From positions 1-15,441 of the forward strand of contig CAJTSL010000071.1 of NCBI GenBank assembly GCA_910578845.1: a DNA stretch of 15,441 bases, written 5' to 3'. The DNA is from an uncultured Lachnospiraceae bacterium (GTDB lineage Bacteria > Bacillota > Clostridia > Lachnospirales > Lachnospiraceae). Position numbers and translations under genes: made by a program. Positions 7,110 to 13,559 of the stretch are shown piece by piece. The notes beneath the pieces are model-generated. The model ran no database searches, had not been told where the DNA came from, and saw only the letters and a list, made by a program, of their open reading frames with translations. Numbering within the stretch: position 1 is the stretch's first letter; every line of letters starts with the position of its first letter.

Positions 7110-7173
7110 ATGTGGGAGCAAGTGCGAAGGACGGACTGAAAAAGGATTAAAGTGATGGGAGATAAGAAGAGAC

Positions 7174-9135
7174 ATGGATGAACTGGAGCAGCGATATTTA
7201 AAAAGCCTGGCGAAGCAGTATCCGACGATAGCGGCGGCATCGACAGAGATTATTAATTTACAGGCTATCTTAAATCTGCCCAAAGGGACAGAACACTTTA
7301 TGACGGATATACATGGGGAGTATGAACAGTTTAACCATGTGTTAAAGAATGGCTCCGGCTCGGTACGGCGTAAAATTGATGAGGAATTTGGGAATACGCT
7401 TAGCAATAAGGATAAAAAGAGCCTCGCCACGTTAATCTATTATCCGACGGAAAAATTAGAGATTGTGATGCAGGAAGAGGATGAGAGCAGCATAGAAGAC
7501 TGGTATAAGATTACGCTGCACCGGCTCGTCCAGATTACGAAGCGGGTTTCTTCCAAATATACCCGCTCTAAAGTGCGCAAGGCTCTTCCTGCGGATTTTT
7601 CTTATATTATTGAAGAACTGATCACCGAGAAGGCGGAAATCCAGGATAAGGAAGCATATTATAACGAGATTGTCCATACGATCATCAGGATCGGGAGGGC
7701 ACCGGAATTCATTACGGCGCTCTGTAACCTGATACAGAGCCTTGTCATCGACCATCTGCATATCGTGGGCGATATCTATGACAGGGGGCCGGGGCCGCAT
7801 GTCATTATGGATACGTTGCGGCAATACCATTCGGTAGATGTGCAGTGGGGGAACCATGATATTGTGTGGATGGGCGCGGCGAGCGGCCATCTGGCTTGTA
7901 TCGCTAATGTCATCAGGATGGCGGCAAGATACGGGAACCTGGATACGCTCGAAGAGGGATACGGCATCAATTTAATCCCGCTTGCGACCTTTGCCATGGA
8001 TGTCTACAAAGATACAGATTGTGACGTTTTCACGATTAAATATAATACGGAGTACGATACGAAAGACCTGAGCCTGGATATGAAGATGCATAAAGCGATT
8101 GCGGTCATCCAGTTGAAATTAGAAGGGCAGCTCATTATGCGCCGCCCTGAATTTGCAATGGACAGCAGGCTTCTCTTAGAGCATATTGATTATGAGAAGA
8201 AGACGATTACAATTGATGGTAAGGAATACCATATGAAGGATACGGATTTCCCGACGATTAACAGGGAGCGCCCGTATGAGCTATCGAAAGAAGAAGAACA
8301 GATGATGGAGCGTTTGCAGCATGCTTTTATCAGATGTGAGAAATTGCAGGAACATGTCAGGTTCCTTTTCTCCAAAGGAAGCCTCTATAAAGTATATAAT
8401 TCCAATCTGCTCTATCATGGCTGTATGCCAATGGACGAAGAAGGGAATTTCAAGAAAGTCACCATATACGGAGAGGAATACAGTGGAAAGGCGCTGTATG
8501 ACGTATTGGAACAATATGCGAGAAAAGGCTATTATGCGCAGAATAATTTACAGGAAAAGCTAAAAGGGCAGGATATCATCTGGTATATCTGGGCAGGGCC
8601 GAACTCCCCGGTCTTTGGGAAGGACAAGATGGCGACGTTTGAACGCTACTTCATTGAAGAGAAGGAAACGCATACAGAGACGAAGAACAGCTATTATAGG
8701 TTGCTTGACAGGGAAGACATTATTAATAAGATTCTGACGGAATTTGGCTTAGATGTCGGTAAATCCCATATTGTCAATGGCCATGTCCCGGTTGAGCTTA
8801 AAAAGGGAGAGTCGCCGATTAAGTGCGGCGGGAAGCTATTGATCATAGATGGCGGTTTTTCCAAGGCTTATCAGGACAAGACAGGCATCGCCGGGTATAC
8901 GCTGGTGGCGAATTCATATGGTATGAGGCTGGTCGCTCATGAGCCGTTTGAGTCGGCTGAATCAGCGATCATCAATGAATCAGATATTTTCTCGGATTCC
9001 ATTATCCTAGAGACGAGCACGATGCGCCAGAAGATTGCAGATACGGACATTGGCGCGGAACTGCGGGATAGCATCCATCAGTTAGAAGAGCTTTTGAAGG
9101 CATACCGGAACGGGACGATTATTGAGAAGTTTTAA
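7174..9135 (+). CDS. fbp: class III fructose-1,6-bisphosphatase
   Basis: Hydrolyses fructose 1,6-bisphosphate to fructose 6-phosphate in gluconeogenesis. The 653-residue product is the large Firmicutes type (FBPase_2 family, like Bacillus subtilis Fbp), unrelated to FbpI and GlpX, and built on a metallophosphatase fold. Metal-site motifs are visible: DIHG (45-48), GDIYDRG (199-205), GNHD (226-229) and NGHVP (535-539), followed by the conserved IIDGGFSKAYQ and GYTLVANSYGMRLVAHEPF regions. Length and motif order are complete. The start ATG 7174 has a GGGAG/AAGAAGAG-type purine stretch upstream and begins MDELEQRYL as in relatives. It stands alone between two terminators. Confidence 0.96.
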   Translation: MDELEQRYLKSLAKQYPTIAAASTEIINLQAILNLPKGTEHFMTDIHGEYEQFNHVLKNGSGSVRRKIDEEFGNTLSNKDKKSLATLIYYPTEKLEIVMQEEDESSIEDWYKITLHRLVQITKRVSSKYTRSKVRKALPADFSYIIEELITEKAEIQDKEAYYNEIVHTIIRIGRAPEFITALCNLIQSLVIDHLHIVGDIYDRGPGPHVIMDTLRQYHSVDVQWGNHDIVWMGAASGHLACIANVIRMAARYGNLDTLEEGYGINLIPLATFAMDVYKDTDCDVFTIKYNTEYDTKDLSLDMKMHKAIAVIQLKLEGQLIMRRPEFAMDSRLLLEHIDYEKKTITIDGKEYHMKDTDFPTINRERPYELSKEEEQMMERLQHAFIRCEKLQEHVRFLFSKGSLYKVYNSNLLYHGCMPMDEEGNFKKVTIYGEEYSGKALYDVLEQYARKGYYAQNNLQEKLKGQDIIWYIWAGPNSPVFGKDKMATFERYFIEEKETHTETKNSYYRLLDREDIINKILTEFGLDVGKSHIVNGHVPVELKKGESPIKCGGKLLIIDGGFSKAYQDKTGIAGYTLVANSYGMRLVAHEPFESAESAIINESDIFSDSIILETSTMRQKIADTDIGAELRDSIHQLEELLKAYRNGTIIEKF

Positions 9136-9141
9136 AATAGC

Positions 9142-9186
9142 AAAAGGTGAAACAGACTTACGGTGTAAATCTGTTTCGCCTTTTTT
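9142..9186 (+). terminator. strong intrinsic terminator after fbp, probably bidirectional
   Basis: AAAAGGTGAAACAGA (9142-9156) pairs with TCTGTTTCGCCTTTT (9170-9184) in a 15-bp stem with one G-U pair, followed by T residues to 9186. Read on the minus strand, the same stem ends in CCTTTTGCTATTTT, so it can also terminate the lipoprotein gene that converges on fbp from the right. Confidence 0.85.
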
Positions 9187-9238
9187 GCTTATCATGCTAT
9201 TGTTCTGTTATGATTTTGCTATTTGCGATAGCAAATGA

Positions 9239-9844
9239 TTAGCGGCTTCTAGTAGTCCTGGAAGAGGTGGAGCCTGTTCTGGTGGAGCCGTTTGTCCCGT
9301 TAGTGGTGGAACGGTTCCTTGTGCTTGTGCTGTTTAAGCTTGTGCCGCTTTGTGTCGTGTTATTCACGGTTCCATTATTGTCATTGTTATTGTTGTTGGC
9401 GGTATTGTTGTTATTGTCGTTATTGGTCACATCATCTACAATGTTTCCTGCACCGTCAGCAACGTCATCTACGACATTTCCGATCGCGTTGCCGGCATCA
9501 TCTAAAGCGTCGCCGACTGCATTTCCGGCATCACCTAATACGGAGTCGTTGCCGTTTGTGTTATTGCTTCCGCTTGTAGCGGAATTGACATTGTCGTTGT
9601 TGCCGATGCCTGTGTCTGTGTTGTCGGTTGTGTTATTCGTGCCGTTGGTGCTGCCCATAGAGGTGTTGTTGTCCGTACCGGCTGTATTGCCTGCATTGGT
9701 ATTAGCGCTGTCGTTTGTCGTAGAGCCTGTAGCGGAATCGTTGGCGCTGTTATTGGCATCCTTGTCACGGCTGCCGCAGGCGGTCATCATGGACATTGTC
9801 AAGACCATGAGAGAGGCGCATAGAAATGTTTTCATTTTTCTCAT
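9239..9844 (-). CDS. low-complexity Asn/Thr/Ser/Gly-rich lipoprotein
   Basis: The 201-residue product begins with a lipoprotein signal peptide: MRKMK, a hydrophobic stretch, then MTAC with Cys23 as the likely lipidated residue. The mature protein is therefore probably anchored outside the cell membrane. It is mostly disordered and rich in N, T, S, D and G. The exception is residues 104-139, three imperfect 12-residue repeats (beginning GDAGNAVGDALD) that look like an amphipathic, alternating small/acidic helix. The last 37 residues are Arg/Ser/Thr-rich and basic (Arg176, 178, 189, 196, 199, 201), in contrast to the acidic middle. The start has AGGAG 7 nt upstream. I do not recognise a domain family. 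A cell-wall linker or stalk-like role is only a guess. Confidence 0.75.
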   Translation of the reverse strand: MRKMKTFLCASLMVLTMSMMTACGSRDKDANNSANDSATGSTTNDSANTNAGNTAGTDNNTSMGSTNGTNNTTDNTDTGIGNNDNVNSATSGSNNTNGNDSVLGDAGNAVGDALDDAGNAIGNVVDDVADGAGNIVDDVTNNDNNNNTANNNNNDNNGTVNNTTQSGTSLNSTSTRNRSTTNGTNGSTRTGSTSSRTTRSR

Positions 9845-9891
9845 GATTTCACTCCTTTACTAAATTTATAAAATTTATCATCAAACAGAAA

Positions 9892-9921
9892 TTGTGCAAC
9901 TTCCTGTTCCTATGTTATTAT
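9892..9921 (+). promoter_or_regulatory. possible extended -10 promoter for hisA
   Basis: TTGTGC (9892-9897), 18 nt, TATTAT (9916-9921) preceded by TGT, giving an extended -10. Transcription would start near 9928, about 47 nt before the chosen hisA start at 9975. It lies only 48 bp from the divergent lipoprotein start, so the two promoters may overlap. Confidence 0.45.
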
Positions 9922-9974
9922 GTCAGATAGGAAATAAAATATTCGCAGTTTATACAAAGGAGCATAGTAATAAA

Positions 9975-10757
9975 ATGGAATTTCGGCCTTGTATTGATAT
10001 TCATAATGGAAAAGTGAAACAGATTGTCGGCAGCAGCCTGACAGATTCAAAAGACGCAGCAAAAGAGAACTTCGTAGCCGAGCAGGATGCGGCATTTTTT
10101 GCCAGATTATATCAATCTAAAAAAATAAGAAACGGACATATTATTCTATTGAACCATGCAGGAAGTGAATATTATGAAGCGACAAGGAGGCAGGCAATGG
10201 AGGCGCTTGCCGCATATCCGGGCGGGCTGCAAGCCGGTGGTGGCATTACGCCTGAAAACGCGGCCTCTTATCTGGACGCCGGAGCCTCCCATGTCATCGT
10301 GACTTCTTATGTTTTCCGGGACGGGCAGATTCATTACCAAAATTTGGAAAGCATCATGAAAGAGACGGGCAAGGAGAACCTGGTCTTAGATTTAAGCTGC
10401 CGAAAGAAAGATGGCGTTTATTACATTGTTACCGACAGATGGCAGAAATATACGGAAGTGGCATTAAATAAGGAAACGATGGATGAGCTTGCCTCTTATT
10501 GTGATGAATTCCTGATCCATGCAGTGGATGTGGAAGGGAAAGCAAATGGCATAGAAGAGGAGCTTGTAAGGATGCTGGGGGATTGGCATAGCATCCCGGT
10601 CACTTACGCGGGCGGTGTCCATACATTAGAAGATTTACGTTTGTTAAAGGAACTTGGGCATGGGAACATCCATGTGACGATCGGGAGCGCATTAGACCTG
10701 TTCGGCGGTGATATGCGGTTAGATGAAGTGCTGGCCTATATTGGAGATATTGGATAA
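9975..10757 (+). CDS. hisA: HisA isomerase of the eukaryotic (HIS6-like) type
   Basis: Phosphoribosylformimino-5-aminoimidazole carboxamide ribotide isomerase, fourth step of histidine synthesis, a (beta/alpha)8 barrel. From ATG 9975 it has 260 residues. The sequence follows the fungal/plant version: FRPCIDIHNGKVKQIVGSSL (residues 3-22, with catalytic Asp8), LQAGGGIT, ASHVIVTSYVF, NLVLDLSCRKKDG, EFLIHAVDVEGKANGI (second catalytic Asp) and PVTYAGGVHTLEDL, ending in the GSALDLFGG phosphate-binding motif. Yeast HIS6 has the same landmarks (CIDLHNGEVKQIVGG, VVDLSCRK, EFLIHAADVEG, GSSLDIFGG). AAGGAG lies 12 nt upstream, which is long. An in-frame ATG at 9894 lies ahead of the predicted promoter's start point and has no ribosome site. 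No other his genes are adjacent. Confidence 0.92.
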   Translation: MEFRPCIDIHNGKVKQIVGSSLTDSKDAAKENFVAEQDAAFFARLYQSKKIRNGHIILLNHAGSEYYEATRRQAMEALAAYPGGLQAGGGITPENAASYLDAGASHVIVTSYVFRDGQIHYQNLESIMKETGKENLVLDLSCRKKDGVYYIVTDRWQKYTEVALNKETMDELASYCDEFLIHAVDVEGKANGIEEELVRMLGDWHSIPVTYAGGVHTLEDLRLLKELGHGNIHVTIGSALDLFGGDMRLDEVLAYIGDIG

Positions 10758-10790
10758 AGAAAAAAGAGGCATTACCGGAAGATAACAAAA

Positions 10791-10868
10791 GAGGATGTCC
10801 TAAAAGCTATGAATTGACTATAAGTTAAATCGCAACTTAAGCTAGAAAATAACTTTTGGGATACCCTC
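10791..10868. repeat. short inverted-repeat element, possible MITE
   Basis: The two 16-bp arms, 10791-10806 (GAGGATGTCCTAAAAG) and 10853-10868 (CTTTTGGGATACCCTC), pair with 13 Watson-Crick pairs, two G-T pairs and one mismatch, giving a 78-bp element. An inner hairpin (TAAGTT 10821-10826 with AACTTA 10834-10839) lies inside. Arms of the GAGG-x-TGTCCCAAAAG kind resemble terminal repeats of several insertion-sequence groups in Firmicutes, so this may be a miniature derivative. No clear target-site duplication is visible. No T-run follows, so a hisA terminator is less likely. Confidence 0.4.
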
Positions 10869-10992
10869 ATCTTATCTTAATCCGTTATGACAATACTGCA
10901 AATTCTAAATAAAATGTATCATATCATGTAGCATTTATATTTAAGAACAGGCACATCGTAATACTGATTAATCTTTGTCGGACTCAGTCAAA

Positions 10993-11193
10993 TTATAACT
11001 TTGTTACATTTACTGCCTGAGGTCCTTTTTCGCCATTTACTACTTCGTACTCAACTGCAGCTCCTTCTTCAAGAGACTTGAAGCCTTCCATATTAAGTCC
11101 TGAGTAATGAACGAAAACATCGTTACCCTGCTCATCAGAGATGAAGCCGTAACCCTTTTGGTTGTTAAACCATTTCACTGTACCTTTGTTCAT
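10993..11193 (-). CDS. cold-shock protein (CspA family)
   Basis: A 66-residue single cold-shock domain that binds single-stranded RNA/DNA and acts as an RNA chaperone. Both RNA-binding motifs are present: RNP1 KGYGFIS (13-19; usually KGFGFI) and RNP2 DVFVHY (25-30), after the standard MNKGTVKWFN opening and before GPQAVNVTKL. Two adjacent ATGs exist. GGAGG is 4 nt from the first (11194-11196) and 7 nt from the second (11191-11193), so the second is preferred. The leader is short (about 42 nt), unlike the long thermosensing leader of E. coli cspA. An A/T-only tract of 21 bp (11287-11307) lies 17-37 bp upstream of the -35 and may boost transcription. Confidence 0.95.
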   Translation of the reverse strand: MNKGTVKWFNNQKGYGFISDEQGNDVFVHYSGLNMEGFKSLEEGAAVEYEVVNGEKGPQAVNVTKL

Positions 11194-11241
11194 CATAATA
11201 CCTCCAATAATTCTATAAATCTGTTGTCCTGCAACATCCAT

Positions 11242-11270
11242 AGAATAGCATAAGTAGAGGGAAAAGTAAA
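11242..11270 (-). promoter_or_regulatory. extended -10 promoter of the cold-shock gene
   Basis: On the minus strand: TTTACT (complement of 11265-11270), a 17-nt spacer ending in TGC, and TATTCT (complement of 11242-11247). This has ideal spacing plus an extended -10. Transcription would start near 11235. The pure A/T tract TTTTAAAAAAATTTTTTAAAA at 11287-11307, which includes the YerC stop codon, lies upstream and could act as an UP-like element. Confidence 0.6.
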
Positions 11271-11301
11271 GCATTCTTTTCGATACTTTTAAAAAAATTT
11301 T

Positions 11302-11595
11302 TTAAAACGATTTACCCAATCGTTCCAGAACTATTTGATAGCCATCATTACCATAAGTGAGGGAACGGTTCACGCGGCTGATGGTCGCGGTGGAGGCTCC
11401 GGTTTTTTCCGCAATTTCCAGATAAGTCTTGTGGTTTTTGAGCATAGAAGCAACTTCGAACCGTTGTGAAAGCGAGAGGAGTTCGTTCACTGTGCATAGA
11501 TCTTCGAAAAAGTCATAGCATTCCTCTTTGCTTTGTAGAGAGAGGATAGCTTCAAACAGATGGTCGATGGCATCGCTTTTGATTTTTTTGTTCAT
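11302..11595 (-). CDS. YerC/TrpR-superfamily regulator
   Basis: A 97-residue protein of the YerC/YecD family, which belongs to the TrpR DNA-binding superfamily. The pattern HLFEAILSLQSKEECYDFFE (12-31) followed by DLCTVNELLSLSQRFEVASM and a helix-turn-helix at about 57-79 (TYLEIAEKTGASTATISRVN) is characteristic. The start at 11593-11595 is chosen because relatives begin MNKKI. The nearest purine-rich site, AAAGGA, is 12 nt upstream. The frame is open further up, to an ATG at 11640, but that region has no ribosome site. No tryptophan genes are nearby, and the ligand, if any, is unknown. The stop codon lies in the A/T tract upstream of the cold-shock promoter. Confidence 0.88.
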   Translation of the reverse strand: MNKKIKSDAIDHLFEAILSLQSKEECYDFFEDLCTVNELLSLSQRFEVASMLKNHKTYLEIAEKTGASTATISRVNRSLTYGNDGYQIVLERLGKSF

Positions 11596-11630
11596 ATAGG
11601 CAGGCAATCCTTTCGAGATAATGCTTTCAT

Positions 11631-11642
11631 GCGTTAACACGC
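11631..11642. promoter_or_regulatory. palindrome in the leader of the YerC-type gene, possible operator
   Basis: GCGTTAACACGC is a near-palindrome centred on TTAAC, about 14-25 nt downstream of the predicted start of transcription of a gene encoding a TrpR-fold DNA-binding protein. TrpR operators of E. coli also have a GTTAAC core. Autoregulation is therefore possible, but this is inference from position and core sequence only. Confidence 0.3.
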
Positions 11643-11662
11643 TATAGAGATAGTGTAGGATA

Positions 11663-11691
11663 ACTATACCATAGCATTCAGGGAAAGTAAA
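11663..11691 (-). promoter_or_regulatory. sigma-A promoter of the YerC-type gene
   Basis: On the minus strand: TTTACT (complement of 11686-11691), a 17-nt spacer, TATAGT (complement of 11663-11668). Start of transcription is near 11656. It begins only a few bases after the end of degV. The -35 region, CTTTACTTTCCCT, closely resembles that of the neighbouring cold-shock promoter (CTTTACTTTTCCCT). Confidence 0.6.
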
Positions 11692-11697
11692 GGAGGA

Positions 11698-12594
11698 TTA
11701 AGCAGTTTCGATGATGCCAAAGCCAAGCGGGTATGGCCCTGTATGCACGCCGATGGTCGCGCCTATCTGGTATACGGGAATTTCTGTGATGTCATATCCA
11801 TGTCCGTGTAAGGCTGCAAGCGCATGGTCGCGGAAAGCAAGGCCTTCCTCCTTGTCGTAACCATATCCGACAGCCAGGCTGTAACGCTCGATTCCCAGGC
11901 TGCTTTTTCGCAGATGTTCTAGCAGCAGATCTATGACTTTCTGGGTGGTCCGCTTCCTGCCCCTGTCCATACCAGAAGGAAAGATCTCGCCCCTTTCTAG
12001 TGTGATCAATGGACGGATGTCGAGGACGCTTCCGGTAATGGCAGCAACTTTTCCGATCCTGCCTCCGTGCATTAAATACTCCATGTTCCCTACTGTGAAG
12101 AAGATTTTCCCGGTGCTTTTGATTTCTTCCAGGCGGTGGATGGCATCCTGGTAGTTAAAGCAGCGATCTCTTAACTTGACAGCCTCTAAAACAAATTGTC
12201 CCTGCAAAACCGTATTGATGGTGGAATCAATGACTGTGATTTCAGCGTGCGGGTACTTTTCCAAAATGTTCGCTTTTGCGTTTAGAGCCGATTGCATGGA
12301 GCCGCTGAATTTGGTGGTGATACAAATGCAGATGACGGGCGTAGCAGTTTGGGCGAAGGGCAGGAATGCATCCTCAAAATCGCTTACGGAAGGCATAGAG
12401 GATTTGGGGAACACGCCTTTTCTATCCACCATCTGCTGGTAAAAGTCCCGGATGCCGATCTCTACGTTTTCTTTTAAATAATGCGAATCGTCAAAAGAGA
12501 CATAAAACGGTACGACTGTGATATTCTTTTCCTGGACAAGCTCTGCGGGTAAATCGCAGGAGCCGTCGCTTACAATATGAAATGTTTCGCTCAT
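11698..12594 (-). CDS. DegV-family fatty-acid-binding protein
   Basis: DegV/FakB proteins bind a fatty acid and present it to the kinase FakA, feeding exogenous fatty acids into phospholipid synthesis; no fakA is visible here. From the start at 12592-12594 the product has 298 residues, normal for the family. Landmarks are the opening FHIVSDGSCDLPAELV, a FSGSMQSALNAK loop, MEYLMHGGRIGK (typical L-x-x-GGR), ITGSVLDIRPLI and the C-terminal HTGPYPLGFG. Start choice is uncertain. An ATG 12 nt further up (12604-12606) is only 1 nt from AAAGG, while the chosen ATG is 13 nt from it. That upstream ATG lies exactly at the edge of a 25-bp tandem repeat array, an unusual arrangement for a translation start. 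Confidence 0.93.
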   Translation of the reverse strand: MSETFHIVSDGSCDLPAELVQEKNITVVPFYVSFDDSHYLKENVEIGIRDFYQQMVDRKGVFPKSSMPSVSDFEDAFLPFAQTATPVICICITTKFSGSMQSALNAKANILEKYPHAEITVIDSTINTVLQGQFVLEAVKLRDRCFNYQDAIHRLEEIKSTGKIFFTVGNMEYLMHGGRIGKVAAITGSVLDIRPLITLERGEIFPSGMDRGRKRTTQKVIDLLLEHLRKSSLGIERYSLAVGYGYDKEEGLAFRDHALAALHGHGYDITEIPVYQIGATIGVHTGPYPLGFGIIETA

Positions 12595-12607
12595 GCCAAT
12601 AACCATG

Positions 12608-12756
12608 CCTTTCTTTGTATCTATGATCTATGCCTTTCTGAGTATCTATGGCCTATGCCTTTCTCAGTATCTATGACCTATGTTTTCTGAGTATCTATGG
12701 TCTATGCCTTTTTCAGCATCTATGATTCATGTCTTTCTTTGTGGCGGTGTCCCATG
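12608..12756. repeat. 25-bp tandem repeat array directly upstream of degV
   Basis: Six consecutive units: 12608-12632, 12633-12657, 12658-12682, 12683-12706 (24 bp), 12707-12731 and a degenerate 12732-12756. The plus-strand consensus is approximately CCTTTCTGAGTATCTATGNYCTATG. Read with degV (minus strand), each unit carries AGAAAGGCATAG, so every copy has a ribosome-site-like AGAAAGG followed by CATAG. In degV the same position reads AGAAAGGCATGG and supplies an ATG. Units 2-5 are better conserved than unit 6. Arrays of this kind change copy number by replication slippage. Confidence 0.85.
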
Positions 12757-12800
12757 CCATGCTCTGGGGGTGCGGCGCTTGTGCCTTGATATTAAAAGAT

Positions 12801-12829
12801 AGGATACTACTTTTAGGGGAAAAAATCAA
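12801..12829 (-). promoter_or_regulatory. probable promoter of degV
   Basis: On the minus strand: TTGATT (complement of 12824-12829), a 17-nt spacer, TATCCT (complement of 12801-12806), four of six matches at each box. Transcription would start near 12794 and run about 190 nt through the tandem repeats before reaching degV. Confidence 0.45.
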
Positions 12830-12850
12830 TCATAAAATAGCATAAAGGAC

Positions 12851-12879
12851 TTGTCATGTAGTAATAAAAACTATATAAT
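12851..12879 (+). promoter_or_regulatory. sigma-A promoter of the DUF1836 gene
   Basis: TTGTCA (12851-12856), 17 nt, a perfect TATAAT (12874-12879), in an A/T-rich setting. Transcription would start near 12886, giving a 44-nt leader. AAAGGG at 12914-12919 lies 10 nt before the start codon. Confidence 0.75.
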
Positions 12880-12929
12880 ATGTCATAGATAAATGGTTTT
12901 GGTTATTTTGTAGAAAGGGTTCATGCTGT

Positions 12930-13559
12930 ATGACGATTAAAACGGAAGACTTACTCAATAGTATCTTGGGAAGCCTTGACAGGATTGCTTACATCAAGTC
13001 TAAGGATATTCCCAATATTGATTTATATATGGATCAGGTGACGACTTTTATGGAGTCGCATTTGAAAAGCTCGACCAGGCATCCGGGACAGGATAAGATC
13101 CTGACGAAGACAATGATTAATAATTATGCTAAAAATGATCTTCTGCCTCCGCCTAAAAAGAAGAAATATACGAAAGACCATGTGATGCTTTTGATTTTCA
13201 TTTATTACTATAAAGGCATCCTATCCATCAATGACATCCAGGAGCTGTTAAAGCCGGTTACGGAGCAGTTTTTTGACACGAAAGAGGGATTCGGCTTAGA
13301 GGAGATTTATGAGACGGTTTTCGGCTTAGAGCAGGAACAGGCAGAAACCATGAAAAAGGATATTATAGAGAAATTCCAGATTTCGGAAAAGACGTTCCAG
13401 GAGGCGCCCGCAGACAGCCAGGAATTTTTGCAGAAGTTTTCTTTTATCTGCATGCTCAGCTTTGATGTATATGTGAAAAAACTCCTGATAGAGAAGATGA
13501 TTGACAGCTTCCAGGATTCAAAAGATAAGGCGCATGAAAAAACAACCCGGGAACAGTAA
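12930..13559 (+). CDS. DUF1836 protein, putative MerR-like regulator
   Basis: The 209-residue product matches the DUF1836 family of Firmicutes. The diagnostic stretch is LTKTMINNYAKNDLLPPPKK at about residues 58-77, followed by KKYTKDHVMLLIFIYYYKGILSINDIQELL. The INNYxKxxLLxxPxKxxY pattern resembles the first helices of MerR-type DNA-binding domains, so a transcriptional role is likely but not shown. The C-terminal half (about 110-209) is helical and acidic, with no transmembrane segment. The second ATG at 12930 fits the frame, while an ATG at 12923 is out of frame. It stands alone with its own promoter and terminator and converges on the chimeric recombinase/binding-protein gene. Confidence 0.85.
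   Translation: MTIKTEDLLNSILGSLDRIAYIKSKDIPNIDLYMDQVTTFMESHLKSSTRHPGQDKILTKTMINNYAKNDLLPPPKKKKYTKDHVMLLIFIYYYKGILSINDIQELLKPVTEQFFDTKEGFGLEEIYETVFGLEQEQAETMKKDIIEKFQISEKTFQEAPADSQEFLQKFSFICMLSFDVYVKKLLIEKMIDSFQDSKDKAHEKTTREQ

Larger units (their letters stand above)
12607..12929. other. 323-bp divergent intergenic region, degV to DUF1836 gene
   Basis: Contains the 25-bp repeat array (12608-12756), a GC-richer stretch without recognisable content (12757-12790), and two divergent promoters: one for degV at 12801-12829 and one for the DUF1836 gene at 12851-12879. No protein gene is supported; frames through the repeats are broken by frequent TAG codons and by the 25-bp period. Confidence 0.7.

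Noticed and set aside
6671..7240. A 189-codon minus-strand frame spanning the dapB-fbp junction
   Set aside because: It overlaps the conserved 3' half of dapB and the fbp start and runs through the dapB terminator hairpin; no family features are seen.
7456..7890. Minus-strand frames of 144 and 116 codons inside fbp, and similar frames inside mgtE and typA
   Set aside because: They lie opposite well-conserved genes with complete motifs, lack ribosome sites, and have no recognisable sequence.
9215..9235. 8-bp hairpin (TTTGCTAT/ATAGCAAA) just past the lipoprotein stop codon
   Set aside because: No T-run follows on either strand. The strong terminator at 9142-9186 already serves both genes, so a separate terminator is not supported.
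9267..9863. A 198-codon plus-strand frame, Leu/Val-rich, opposite the lipoprotein gene
   Set aside because: It is the antisense of the low-complexity Asn/Thr codons (AAC/ACA giving Val/Leu/Cys). It has no ribosome site and no recognisable family, while the minus-strand gene has a clear signal peptide and ribosome site.
10912..10936. A/T-rich imperfect hairpin downstream of the cold-shock gene, considered as its terminator
   Set aside because: The stem is short, bulged and almost without G/C; only a weak TATTT follows on the minus strand. Not strong enough to list as a feature.
12608..12756. The 25-bp repeats, considered as a CRISPR array
   Set aside because: The units are directly adjacent with no unique spacers, and no cas genes are present.
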